From contig CM058232.1 in the NCBI GenBank assembly GCA_030180135.1, forward strand, positions 89,330,630 through 89,394,629: a DNA stretch of 64,000 nucleotides, written 5' to 3'. Below, piece after piece: positions 32,197-43,643 of this stretch. This DNA is from Orychophragmus violaceus (Eukaryota; Streptophyta; Magnoliopsida; Brassicales; Brassicaceae). The notes below the pieces were generated by a model. It saw nothing but the letters and a program-made list of their open reading frames with translations. It was not told the origin of the DNA and did no database searches. Within the stretch, counting starts at the first letter, position 1, and each line of letters starts with the position of its first letter. The position numbers were made by a program, and so were the translations under genes.

Positions 32197-32883
32197 CTAT
32201 CCCTTCACTCTTTTTTGGTTAGGGATGTGGCATGAGTTTGTATCACCGGGATCATACTCATCATAGAACCATCCCTTGAACTCCTTCATCCTTATCTCCT
32301 CAAAAGGGATCTTCCTTAGATCATGAAAGCTTGGTGATATGGTTGAGACTATATAAAGGTAGTTGTGAAAGGGTTGAGCCATTGGAGATCCATCTTCTTC
32401 ATCCTCCTTGAAGGATTCTTCATTGGGACCATCTTGTTTCTCCATAAGATTTCCTCCAATTAGCTCTTGCTTGGGATTTGGTTGCTTTGGTTCCTCTTCC
32501 ATGATTGAGAGCTCATCTTGTGTGATATCTTCCTTTATCTCCTTGAACTCAATAACCAATCCATCTTCATAAGGCTCTTCCTCATCTATCACAACATCTC
32601 TTACTCCTTCATTGTTGCTATTGGTTGAATGACCCATGAATGTCTCTTCATCATCCTCATCTTCATACCTTATCACAAGGTCATCACCAAGAGTGCAACC
32701 AAGAAGCATTTCATAATGAGTTGTGTTGCTTTGGTTGCTTGTTATTTCTTTTATGGTTTGATCATTAGAGCGAAATGTTTGATGAGCATGGCTAACTCTT
32801 TCGGAGTAGAGATTGTTTGTGCATTTGCAACTACTTTGAAGGGCATTGAATTGAATTCCTTTGTTGACATTCTCGGATTTCAT
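32197..32883 (-). CDS. antisense acidic ORF (228 aa) in the second element
   Basis: Minus-strand frame with ATG at 32881-32883 and 228 codons, antisense to the element and just upstream of its 3' LTR. It is very acidic in the middle (EDEDDEETF, DEEEPYEDG, EDEEDGSP) and ends with a more ordered segment (FEEIRMKEFKGWFYDEYDPG). No domain was recognised. Antisense accessory ORFs between pol and the 3' LTR are known in the Tat lineage (Retand/Ogre type), and this could be one. Its N-terminal third overlaps the repeated 260-bp block, whose copies near 27403 and 30605 lack the rest of the ORF. Confidence 0.5.
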   Translation of the reverse strand: MKSENVNKGIQFNALQSSCKCTNNLYSERVSHAHQTFRSNDQTIKEITSNQSNTTHYEMLLGCTLGDDLVIRYEDEDDEETFMGHSTNSNNEGVRDVVIDEEEPYEDGLVIEFKEIKEDITQDELSIMEEEPKQPNPKQELIGGNLMEKQDGPNEESFKEDEEDGSPMAQPFHNYLYIVSTISPSFHDLRKIPFEEIRMKEFKGWFYDEYDPGDTNSCHIPNQKRVKG

Positions 32884-32969
32884 CTCCCATTTTCAAACCT
32901 TTCTCCCTAACTTGCCTTTGAGTTATTGATGCTTGCTTGTGGACAAGCAAGGTTTAAGTTTGGGGGAAT

Positions 32970-34620
32970 TGATATTCATGCATTTTCATGCATTTAGTCA
33001 TATGTTAAATTCTTGTTTTAGTCTCATTTTGCATTCATTCATGTTCTTTTCTTGTTCTTTATTGCATTTAGAGTCGAAGTGCATTTAGAGTTAGGATTTG
33101 CATAATTTGTTGTTCTTGGGAGTGTTTTCTTATGCTTTGTAGGTTCTTGGAGTTGCTAAGGAGGTTTGGAAGAGTTTGGAGTCCAAATGAGTGATTGCAA
33201 GTGAAATGGTGATGAAGGACCAAACTGGTGAGCTTGAAAGATGGAGTAAAATGAAGCCTTTACGGGCATATTTAGCTTTTGGAGCATCAAATAGAAGTTG
33301 TATAAAATCGAGTTAACTTTCCAATGGAGGTGGTTTCAAGTCGTTTGGAGTTGTATGCGAGAAGTTATGGCCGATTTACTGAGCCCCGCGGTTAGCCCCG
33401 CGGTTTGTAGCTAAACCGCGAGATTTTTGGAAATCTGAGCGTGAAGACTCGCGGTTAGCCCCGCGGTTGGGAGACAAACCGCTAGGAGCCCCAGATTACC
33501 AGCCTTTGACCAAGTTTTTTTACCCAACCTTTGTTTGGGTCGACCCAGACTTGTTGGGTTGACCCAGTTCGACCCTTTCTACTATAAATGCTTAATTTTG
33601 GGTTTCTAAAACCCTAAGCTACCTAAGCATAGTTTTGTTTTAGGATTTGGATCTTGAAATCTTTGATCTTGAGTTTAATTTAAGTACTTCTTTATATCTT
33701 CTTAATCTTTTCTCTTAATCTCTCTTTAATCTTGTTATCCCATACTATCTTTATGGATTTTGTGGGAACAATGAAGATTAGAGAGTAGAACTTTTGGGTT
33801 TTGTGGATGAGGTTGATTTAGATGGTTTATGTGATGATTAGTGATGTTTAGGACTTATTTATGAATGATCCTTCTCTAATTAGTTGATCTTTATGCTAGG
33901 TTGCAAGGAATTGTTGAATCTAGATGCTAGGCTTTTTCATGCCCGAAAGGTGTTCGATGAAATGCTTGAATGAACTTTTTAGAGGATTTTCATATCTTAG
34001 CCTAAGAGATTAGTTGTCTAAGGTGATTATTGGTAGTGAGAACTTGAAATTAATGCTTGCTTGATTCTTAATCACAAATGAGAATTTGATCTTGATTAGG
34101 GATTAGACAAAGGGATTAGTGCCAAGAGATTGGATTAGTCTAATGATTAGTGTTCTTAGCCTAAGGATTAGCTTTGCTAAAAGGTGTTTGATGGATATTA
34201 ATGCATGCTTGTCTTTTAATTTGCAAATGAGAATTGAATGATTGAATGATTGGCATAGGAGTTATGAACATGAGAATGTGATTAGCTTAATTATGATCAT
34301 AGCCTTGTTTAGCATTGTTTGATTGATTGAAGCATCCTTGATTGTCTCTAGACCTTCTAATCTCCATAGCCTCATCCCAAGATCCTTCTTTTAGCTTATT
34401 TATCTCTTTGTTTAGTGTCTTATTTGATTTCTTGCCTTCTAGTTTGTTTAGGATTGTTCCATAAGCCTTATTTTATCTATTTTGCTTAGATAAAGAAGTT
34501 TAATGTATTCTTAGTGGCCTATTCTCTACCCATTTGGATTGATAACTTCAAGTATTACAATGACACGTTTAGTAATTTTGAGGAATTGATAGAGTCAAGA
34601 ACCGAAAAATTCACTTATCA
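32970..34620 (+). repeat. LTR D (3' LTR) of the second element
   Basis: 1651 bp from TGATATTCATGC to CACTTATCA, preceded by polypurine AAGTTTGGGGGAAT and followed by the CACGC target duplication. Matches LTR A with few substitutions. Confidence 0.9.
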
Positions 34621-34625
34621 CACGC

Positions 34626-36340
34626 TTCAAATTTGAGGTTTCAATATTCAAAACCTAAAAATCTGAGGTTTACGGGTGAGTTGGAAATGCCTACAATGAA
34701 ACCGTATAATGAGGCTTTACGGTTCCTTTTTGGGGTATAGGGTTTGATTTAAAATAAAAGGTTTCGCATGTGTTTTAACATTCTAGTCTGAAACTATTTC
34801 TTAAATCTTGTTGTGTACTATTTTTAAATTGTGTGTTACCAAAATTGCAAAACTATTTCAAAGAATTTAAAACACAAATTTACTTTCATAAAACATGTCT
34901 TCAATCGTTCTATATACTGTGGGAAAATTTGTTCTGATTTTAATAAAGTAAAATAGATTAGTTAAATTTTTAAAATATAGTCAATAAAAAAATTATATTA
35001 TGGACACGTTGCGCCAACTAGTGGGCAAAAATTCAAAATATTTGGCAAATGAATCCGGGAAACCTAAACCCAAAATTATATCCCAAAACATTTCAATTAC
35101 CCGCATATACCCAAGAATTTTCAACAGAGTTCCGAGAAATCATCAAATACGTCAAACCCTGGTTTTCTTTTGTTCTTCCCCTTTTCAGATATCTCCTTTG
35201 AATCATCTCTCTAATCTCTCCACGAATCATCTCTCCAATCTCTCCATGAATCATCTCTCTAATCTCTCCATGAATCCTCTTCTACGCCCACCCATCTCAA
35301 ACTGGTAAAAGATTCTTCAAATATCTTATTTGAAGCTTTCCATTTCATAGCTAACTTTGGCCGAAACCCTATCGACTCTCTCAAATTCTTCCTCGAATAT
35401 CTCAACCACAAAACTCTCCGTGAATCGATGCCTACGGGTACATGTAGCTATATCGTTTGGTTCCTTCTGCTTTGTTTTGCTTTGCTTTGCTTTTGAAATG
35501 GGATAGGCTCGGATTCTGATTATTTGTTTGCAATTAATTTTGGTTCAACAGGTTACAAACGACTCCTATATTCAACATTCTGGGTAAGTTGGTTGTTTTT
35601 TAATGAGTGTTTGAGAAGTTATTGTCTGATGGTTAGGATGTTAATCTTATAGTTATCACGCAATTTAAGACACCAATCTCTGTTTAACTCATTAATTTGT
35701 TCTGCTAAGTTCAAGTGTCTAAGCGCTTACAAGATAAGTGTCAAACCATTCATAACTTTCTTCTGAAACATTTGTTGAGGAGATCTATCAATGACGCATG
35801 AAAGACATGGTTAGCAACACAAAGGAATGCAGAAGCACTGCAAAGAACTCTGAGCATGTGAGATATCAACAGTTGAATATAACATCTATCCTAAGGTAAA
35901 GTCGTTGTTTTCAGAATCCATGTTTATAAAGTCATCGATCTTTATTTAATTGTTTTCTCTTACTGTATGTAATTGTCATAGGCGACTGAGAAGGATGGAC
36001 GAGTAAATCCTCATGGAGTCGGAAGCCTGACAGCTAATCTTTTAATGCGCAAGCACAAGCAGCACATACACTTATCAGCGTTGTCGCCCACCAAGAGCAA
36101 CTGACAGGAGCTCAAAGTAAAACAACAACACGATCTGATTTGTAGGTTACTTATCATTGTCTCTTGCACTTGTTAATTTTTTGGTGTATGAATTGGCAGC
36201 TACTAAATGCTGGAGTTTGTGTTTTGATGCAGGTATTTGTTACGTTTGTTGTACCATTCAAATTACGGTATCATCGATTACCAAATCGGAAACAAAATTA
36301 ATCCAATTCTAACTTTTACGAAAAAAGCCATTAAACGGTC
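34626..36340. other. CACTA interior, no gene recognised
   Basis: AT-rich then mixed sequence. A 102-codon frame at 35000-35308 is dominated by a short tandem repeat and is not credited. Scattered GT/AG-like positions near 35300-36240 could be remains of a spliced gene, but no domain could be read. Confidence 0.35.
35200..35280. repeat. 24-bp tandem repeat, 3.3 copies
   Basis: GAATCATCTCTCTAATCTCT-type units start at 35200, 35224 and 35248, with a partial one at 35272. Confidence 0.9.
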
Positions 36341-37197
36341 GTCCATTTTTTGCACAATACACACAAACTAGTCGCTAAATATTTACCATCAATGAATCTA
36401 AATTGTCCATATAGTCGCTTAATAATCGTTATAATGTCATTACACCTTCGCCAAGTAGTCACTATTTCTTACGACTACGTTGTGACTATATTAGACAGTC
36501 AGATAGCAGTCGGCCGGACAGTACCATAATCGGATCTGGATGTTTCGTTTAGACGCTGCATAGTCGTTTAACAGTCGAAAATTAATAGCAAGATGTTTAC
36601 CATAATCATATTTTGATTCTCCATTTAGTCATCTTATAATCGGTAAATTAGTCAATAAACAATCGTCAAAACGTCACCCTAGTCTACGGTTAAGTCGTGA
36701 CTATACTACTCAGTCACATAACATTCGCCACATAGTGGCGAGATTATTACCATAATCGTATATGGGGGTTCAGAATAGTCGCGGGATAATATGTAAAATG
36801 GTCGTTACGCAGTCGCTCCATAGGGGCTAATATATACGACTACTTTCTGACTATACAATACAATCGCATATTAATCGCCCCATGGTCACTTGTGTTAACA
36901 ACTATTTGATGACAACATCTCTCCGACCGTATATGGACTTCCTCTACAGTCGCACAATTGTTGCTACCGTAATCGCAGTTTAGTCCATATATCTTCCGAC
37001 GACACTGCGTCAATTTTACGAATACCTATGTCGGTTGTATAAATAGTCGTAACTCGCCGTCTAATATTATGACTATGAGATTTAGCGACTATAGATTGAC
37101 GACTACCATATTTATACATATGTTTGTCGTAAAACCCCGATCAACGACTACGCTGCGATTAAAAGTGCAGTCGTAAAAACGTTATTTTCTTGTAGTG
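36341..37197. repeat. CACTA right subterminal array and terminus
   Basis: About 850 bp packed with AGTCG/CGACT cores (for example TAGTCGTTTAACAGTCG and CTTACGACTACG), in both orientations at roughly 15-30 bp intervals. Ends with TTTTCTTGTAGTG, the inverted terminal repeat, followed by the AAA duplication. Confidence 0.85.
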
Positions 37198-37881
37198 AAA
37201 GAATTTCTCGTTTACACTTCTTTTTCGACCTCAAGCATCAAGTTTACTAGATAACTCTGAACCTTCACACGTCACCTAAGCTACTCACCTTGCCGAAGAA
37301 AATGGGAGACTCCCAGACACCATCTACGCATCCACCATACGAGCACCAGTGATATTCTTGCAATTTGATGCATTTAGGTTAGTATTAAATTATTGTTTTT
37401 GGATTCTTTTTCATGCATTCATGTTCATTTCTCTATCTTTGGTTCATCTAGCCATTAAATGCATTTAGAGTTAGGATCTTTCATGTTTAGGTGTATATAC
37501 TTGTAAACATCTAAACCATTTTTGGATTTTGCCATTTTTATGCAACTTAATGATTTCTATTTGCTTTTCTTCTTAATCTCTCTTATATCTATCTTAACAT
37601 ATGATTCTCATGGATTATTGTGTTAAGAGCATGATTAGTGAGTAGTCTTCTTAAGGCTTGTGGGTTAGGTAGGATTAGGGTGATTTTGAGTGATTTGTGG
37701 ATGCTTAGGGCTAGATTTGTCTTTAATCCTTCTTATTTAAGTGTTCTTAATGCTTGATTGACCCTGATCATGTTGATTATGATGTTATGGCTTTAGTTGC
37801 ACAACAAGTGTTTGATGAAAGGCTAGATATGACTTTGATAGGGATATGCATATTTTAGCTCATGAGAATGAATGTCTAAAG

Positions 37882-39659
37882 TGAAAAGACCCATCCCGGC
37901 CATAGGGCCTAGACGGATGCCTCTCATTATACCCATTCCAAAAATACGTCCTATTTTAAATTTTCCCTAAGGAACAAGTATTCCTCGGATCTTCCTATTG
38001 ACTTCTAGTCTTAGATCATTCATACTTGTTAATTACGCAGCGGAATTACTACTTTAACCATTATATCGTTCTCCTAAAGAACGATCCATCCAAGAACCTC
38101 TTATGACCATATTTGGTTTCCTTAAAACCCTTATGAGGTTCCGTTCCTTAACTATTCGTTCTAACAACCTAAGTCTTTACTCAGATTGTTCTATTCACAT
38201 ATTCCATTCTAATCCTTCTTTAGATTATTCGAGTACTTGAATTCGTACCTTGGCCCTTTGGGTGAAGTCGGTGAAAGCTAGCTCGACGTCCCACTTAGCT
38301 CATTCGTTCGCCAACTCATAGAACACACCTCCCTTGTACCTATTCATTCAACCAACCATCCCCACATGACTAAGTATAAGAGAGGTCTTCTAATTCCTTC
38401 TTTTGACCACCATTTGATATCCCTTAAGTGAACCCGACTAATTCTTTGGTCTCTTGCCTTTAAGACTCACGACCTTTGTTCATAAATCCATGGGTCTTCT
38501 TCCACTCTTGTTATGTCTGTGTGTAGCCCTGGTTATCCTTATTAACCGCTCCCATCCTCCCTGATACACTGCCCTGAAACTTCTCTTAAATTGTCGGTAA
38601 TTCCCTTCTAAGAATTCGGTCAAGCCCATCCATGTCTCTCTTAAGGCCACGGTTTATTGAATGTATCAGGGGCTTTCTTATGTGTGTAGATGAGTTTCCA
38701 GGTGTGTGGGGATGTCTGGAAACCGCCAATGGTTCCTCCCACAATCTCCCAACGGACTCCATGTAAAACCAGTCCAAAACCCTTTTGTGGATTCCGACTT
38801 ATTCCTCCTTCTTTCTCTTCAACCAATTGCGGTTCTTCTTGGATATATTATGGGAAATTCTCCTCTGGATATGTCAGTGTGTAGTCATGTTCAAGTCGTG
38901 GGTGTTGATCCCCAAAGGAACGCCCCAACTGCCCTAGAGTCTGCCGATAATCCTTTGCAGATTCTAGCCCGAAAACCTTGCTCTCTTCCTATGAAGCCTC
39001 ATCGGTTTCTTCTTGGATCATTCCTGAGATTTTTCTGAGACTCCAGGGGTGTAAGGATCAAGGTTTTCTCTCCATAAAACCGGCCCCAAACTCCCCTTCC
39101 ATGGCCGGCGAATTCTCCCTAAATCCTGCCATAAAACCCTTCTTGATCTTTCCCTTTTTCCTTTCGATTTCTTCTGAATCATGGCTGGTCTTTTTCATGT
39201 GTTTCTCTGCGTGAAAAGATGGTTAAAAGATCATCCATTTCGTGTCTTGGTCTCCTTTATTTATAGGAAGCAAATCCCATAACCACCCATTAAACAAAGG
39301 GGTGCATTGGTTGGTGAAAGGTTGCCAACCACTTGTGCCCCTTGTCTGGTAACCGCCCAACCACCCAGCTAGTGTCACTAGCTGACCAGCTGACCCAAGA
39401 GGTGAACACTAGGACCAGCTGAGTTGACCTGGTTGCCAGCTGATCCAGCTGACCAGCTGAACTGTTCAGCTCGTTTCAGCTGAACACTCTTGGTTCAGCT
39501 GCTTTTCTTTAGGCCAAGCTAATTCCCAGCTGAGATTAACCTTCTTCTGCCTTTGGAACACTCTCATTGATCTTACTTGATCGTGTGTTCGGCCTTATGG
39601 TTCCATAGACAGCCCAAATGTTTAGGGTAAGGGTAGTATCCAGGTTTGGAGATACTACA
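37882..39659 (-). repeat. 3' LTR of the LARD-like element
   Basis: TGAAAAGACCC to GATACTACA, 1778 bp. A cluster of seven CAGCTG palindromes lies at about 39387-39502. Small open frames here are shared with the other LTR and are not genes. Confidence 0.88.
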
Positions 39660-40832
39660 AATCTACCCCCCTTGAAAGGGATTCGTCCCCGAATCCGACT
39701 CAAGATTTTTACCCCGTTCGAACTTTATGAACCTTTCCATTACCCTTGACCTTGGTCCGTCAAGACTTAACCATTTCTATGATTTTTGTCTTGTCTTAGA
39801 CTTAGTCATATCCTTATCACAATCCTTATGGACTTGATCCATACTTGATCCTCGCCCTCTAAGGACTTGATCTTAGTCTCCCGATCTTAGTAATTCTCTT
39901 ACTAGATCCTAATACGGTCTTTTGTTCCCTGTAGGACTCGACCTCAGGCCTTTGTTCCCTCCAGTACTCGACCTCGGTTAAGGTCCTTACGCATTCCAAA
40001 TGCAAGCAACCTAACCCTTTTCCTCAAATGTAATTCCCAGAATACATTCGAAGAAGTGGGGTTCAGTGACTGACCAGCAATTGCACTATAGGACTCGGCC
40101 ACGCCAATGTCCCTAACCAGTTCGTAAACCCGTGGTGTCTTCGGTTAGCGCTTAGCCTTTACCGTTCGACTTTCACTCCCACGTTTTACTTCTGATTACT
40201 GCTTTTTACAATGGAAGCAAATCATTGGTCTTTCATTGTCACTTTCCTTCCCCTCATCTTGCAAACAGCTTAGGCTCCTTTGTCTCTGCCGTTGCACTTC
40301 GCACATACTCTACTTGCTTTCTACACTTCCAAAGTGCGCTTCCATTGTTTCTGCAAGTGGTACTTTTGGTGCGGTTTCTAGAGGATTGGTTATCAGCTCC
40401 AACTGATCCCATTTCCTCTTTAGGTCCTTCCCAGGTCGGCAGGACACTTTGTCTTTTGAGCCAACGCGGTTCTCCTCTAGGTCCCTCCCGGTTTGGCCAG
40501 CCACTTTTTCCATGACTGTGCCTTCTTCCGGTTCACCTCCAGGTCCCTCCCAGTTTGGCCAACCACTTTCCCGTGATTGCGCCCTCTTCCGGTTCACCCC
40601 CACACCGTCTTGCGACCTTGATCCAAATCTGGGAACTAATCTCCCAACCGATCCCATACTCGGTTGGAACATACGACCTTCCAACTGATCGCATACTCAG
40701 CTGAAAAGTACTTCCCATTGGACTTGTTCTCAAAGCCTGCCCAAGACTAAGTGCGTACTTGGTGCACTTGTCTCCGCAAGTCATCAATTATGCGAGCATC
40801 GTCCTAGAAACAACTCCACTCTGATACCAACT

Positions 40833-42601
40833 TGAAAAGACCCATCCCGGCCATAGGGCCTAGACGGATGCCTCTCATTATACCCATTCCAAAAATACGT
40901 CCTATTTTAAATTTTCCCTAAGGAACAAGTATTCCTCGGATCTTCCTATTGACTTCTAGTCTTAGATCATTCATACTTATTAATTACGCAGTGGAATTAC
41001 TACTTTAACCATTATATCGTTCTCCTAAAGAACGATCCATCCAAGAACCTCTTATGACCATATTTGGTTTCCTTAAAACCCTTATGAGGGTCCGTTCCTT
41101 AACTATTCGTTCTAACAACCTAAGTCTTTACTCAGATTGTTCTATTCACATATTCCATTCTAATCCTTCTTTAGATTATTCGAGTACTTGAATTCGTACC
41201 TTGGCCCTTTGGGTGAAGTCGGTGAAATCTAGCTCGACGTCCCGCTTAGCTCATTCGTTCGCCAACTCATAGAACACACCTCCCTTGTACCTAGTCATTC
41301 AACCAACCATCCCCACATGACTAAGTATAAGAGAGGTCTTCTAATTCCTTCTTTTGACCACCATTTGATATCCCTTAAGTGAACCCGACTAATTCTTTGG
41401 TCTCTTGCCTTTAAGACTCACGACCTTTGTTCATAAATCCATGGGTCTTCTTCCACTCTTGTTATGTCTGTGTGTAGCCCTGGTTATCCTTATTAACCGC
41501 TCCCATCCTCCCTGATACACTGCCCTGAAACTTCTCTTAAATTGTCGGTAATTCCCTTCTAAGAATTCGGTCAAGCCCATCCATGTCTCTCTTAAGGCCA
41601 CGGTTTATTGAATGTATCAGGGGCTTTCTTATGTGTGTAGATGAGTTTCCAGGTGTGTGGGGATGTCTGGAAACCGCCAATGGTTCCTCCCACAATCTCC
41701 CAACGGACTCCATGTAAAACCAGTCCAAAACCCTTTTGTGGATTCCGACTTATTCCTCCTTCTTTCTCTTCAACCAATTGCGGTTCTTCTTGGATATATT
41801 ATGGGAAATTCTCCTCTGGATATGTCAGTGTGTAGTCATGTTCAAGTCGTGGGTGTTGATCCCCAAAGGAACGCCCCAACTGCCCTAGAGTCTGCTGATA
41901 ATCCTTTGCAGATTCTAGCCCGGAAACCTTGATCTCTTCCTATGAAGACTCATCGGTTTCTTCTTGGATCTTTCCTGAGATTTTTCTGAGACTCCATGGG
42001 TGTAAGGATCAAGGTTTTCTCTCCATAAAACCGGCCCCAAACTCCCCTTCCATGGCCGGAAAATTCTCCCTAAATCCGGCCATAAAACCCTTCTTGATCT
42101 TCCCCTTTTTCCTTTCGATTTCTTCTGAATCATGGCTGGTCTTTTTCATGTGTTTCTCTGCGTGAAAAGATGGTTAAAAGATCATCCATTTCGTGCCTTG
42201 GTCTCCTTTATTTATAGGAAGCAAATCCCATAACCACCCATTAAACAAAGGGGTGCATTGGTTGGTGAAAGGTTGCCAACCACTTGTGCCCCTTGTCTGG
42301 TAACCGCCCAACCACCCAGCTAGTGTCACTAGCTGACCAGCTGACCCAAGAGGTGAACACTAGGACCAGCTGAGTTGACCTGGTTGCCAGCTGACCAGCT
42401 GGACTGTTCAGCTCGTTTCAGCTGAACACTCTTGGTTCAGCTGCTTTTCTTTAGGCCAAGCTTATTCCCAGCTGAGATTAACCTTCTTCTGCCTTTGGAA
42501 CACTCTCATTGATCTTACTTGATCGTGTGTTCGGCCTTATGGTTCCATAGACAGCCCAAATGTTTAGGGTAAGGTTAGTATCCAGGTTTGGGGATACTAC
42601 A
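40833..42601 (-). repeat. 5' LTR of the LARD-like element
   Basis: Near-identical to 37882-39659 (1769 bp), with the CAGCTG cluster at about 42329-42470. High identity of the two LTRs implies recent insertion. Confidence 0.88.
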
Positions 42602-43062
42602 TAAAGTGCTTATTAGCTATTGAGAATTTGAGATTAATGCTTGTCTATCATTGATTCACAAATGAGAATTTGATATTGATCATGTATTAGAGAAATTAAT
42701 TAGTACCAAGAGATTGGATTACTTGATATATGTGTTCTTTGCTTAAAGACTAGCATCTTTGATGATTGAATTAGCATTCATGATAGCTCTAGATCACTCT
42801 ATCCATTGACCTTGATCCATTAGCCTTGATTTTATCTTTGATTTCTAGTAATTGATCTTTGTTTGTTCACTTGTTTGCTTGTTTAAATTGAATTTAGTTT
42901 GTTAGAACTTTAAATCTGAATTGCTTGTTTGATTGTTTAGGCATAGTGTATTCTAATTGGTTTAATCTCATCCCAATTATGGATTGATAACCCCTTATAC
43001 TACAACATCATAGTGTTTGGGGGAATTGATAACTCCACAGTAAAAAACTTATTATCAACCAG

Positions 43063-43141
43063 CCAAAAGCAGATGGAGAGACCTGAAGAAGAGAAACATC
43101 TATCAAAAAAAACCAGCCCCGTCCTCTAAGAAACCGGATCT

Positions 43142-43210
<69 letters not shown>

Positions 43211-43643
43211 GAGAGAGAGAGAGAAGCCGGCCATCATAGATCCACCGCCATGCAATCCAGAGAGAAGAGACCCGCCACCACCGCCATATTATATCCACCT
43301 GTTTCAATGGATGAAGAGCAAGGGTAGGAAAAAGAAAATAAATAATGGGTTGGCGGATCTGCATCCGGCAGAGATGCCAAAAAATGAGAAGACCGTTGAA
43401 GGAAAACTCAGTCGGTGTCTGCAAGAAGTAGAAAGAATGAAGAGAAGATTCTCAAAACAAATGTATCAAAAAATGTCATCTCTTATCATATATATTTTGA
43501 TGGCTTGACATTGATTATTATTTATTTGTATTTATTTCTTCTAAAATTTTCTCAATAAGATAATATACTTCATTGATAATTTTTAAATAATTTATTTTGA
43601 TATGATAATTATGAATTTGTGTGTTAAAAATGATTTGATATCA
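43063..43643. other. intergenic DNA with exon-like debris
   Basis: Before and after the GA tract are GC-richer words (GACCCGCCACCACCGCC) that, with 9990-10123 and 37198-37349, form one pre-insertion sequence once the elements are removed. The gene of origin was not identified. Confidence 0.35.
43145..43224. repeat. (GA)n microsatellite, about 80 bp
   Basis: GA dinucleotides with one GACAGACA interruption near 43200. Confidence 0.97.

Larger units (their letters stand above)
24695..34620 (+). mobile_element. non-autonomous tRNA-Asp-primed LTR element with internal tandem duplication
   Basis: Flanked by CACGC on both sides (24690-24694 and 34621-34625). The outer LTRs (24695-26345 and 32970-34620) are both 1651 bp and almost identical. 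Inside are two near-identical 3.2-kb units (about 25005-28209 and 28210-31414), each with partial LTR, primer binding site and a small ORF, then a unique 3' region with an antisense ORF. No pol domain was seen. The PBS and polypurine tract match the TR-GAG element at 10366, so both probably use the same Athila/Tat-type helper machinery. Confidence 0.88.
10124..37197. mobile_element. CACTA (En/Spm) DNA transposon, heavily nested
   Basis: The left end reads CACTACAAAAAAGCG and the right end is the inverted CACTACAAGAAAATAACG, the hallmark of plant CACTA elements. Both continue into a similar GTTTTT(G/A)CGACTG subterminal block. The flanking triplets are AAA on both sides (10121-10123 and 37198-37200), matching the 3-bp target duplication of this superfamily. 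Removing the two LTR insertions (10366-18691 and 24695-34620) leaves about 8.8 kb, a normal CACTA size. No transposase (TnpD-like) reading was recognised, while fragments resembling host genes are present, so the copy is probably non-autonomous. Confidence 0.85.
37882..42601 (-). mobile_element. non-coding LTR retrotransposon (LARD-like)
   Basis: Target duplication TAAAG on both sides (37877-37881 and 42602-42606). LTRs are 37882-39659 and 40833-42601. A minus-strand tRNA-iMet primer site (40819-40829, read CTCTGATACCA on plus) and a minus-strand polypurine tract next to 39659 set the orientation. The 1.17-kb interior (39660-40832) has no coding domain, so the copy depends on a helper. The polypurine region and LTR style match the chromovirus-like element at 54837-57671, the best helper candidate in the window. 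Confidence 0.88.
37350..43057 (+). mobile_element. solo LTR of an Athila/Tat-like element, split by an insertion
   Basis: Left part 37350-37881 starts TGATATTCTTGC; right part 42602-43057 ends CTTATTATCA. ACCAG flanks both ends (37345-37349 and 43058-43062). Joined, the two parts give an LTR of about 990 bp with text similar to the other tRNA-Asp-type LTRs in the window (GATTATTGTGTTAAGAGCATG region). No internal sequence or second LTR is present, which is the usual outcome of LTR-LTR recombination. Confidence 0.85.

Noticed and set aside
35000..35308. 102-codon frame in the CACTA interior
   Set aside because: One third of it is a 24-bp tandem repeat (HLSNLSMN); no domain or start support.
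37882..42601. Small open frames repeated in both LTRs (for example 38706-39038 and 41657-41932)
   Set aside because: Identical because the LTRs are identical; different frames and strands overlap and none has a recognisable domain.
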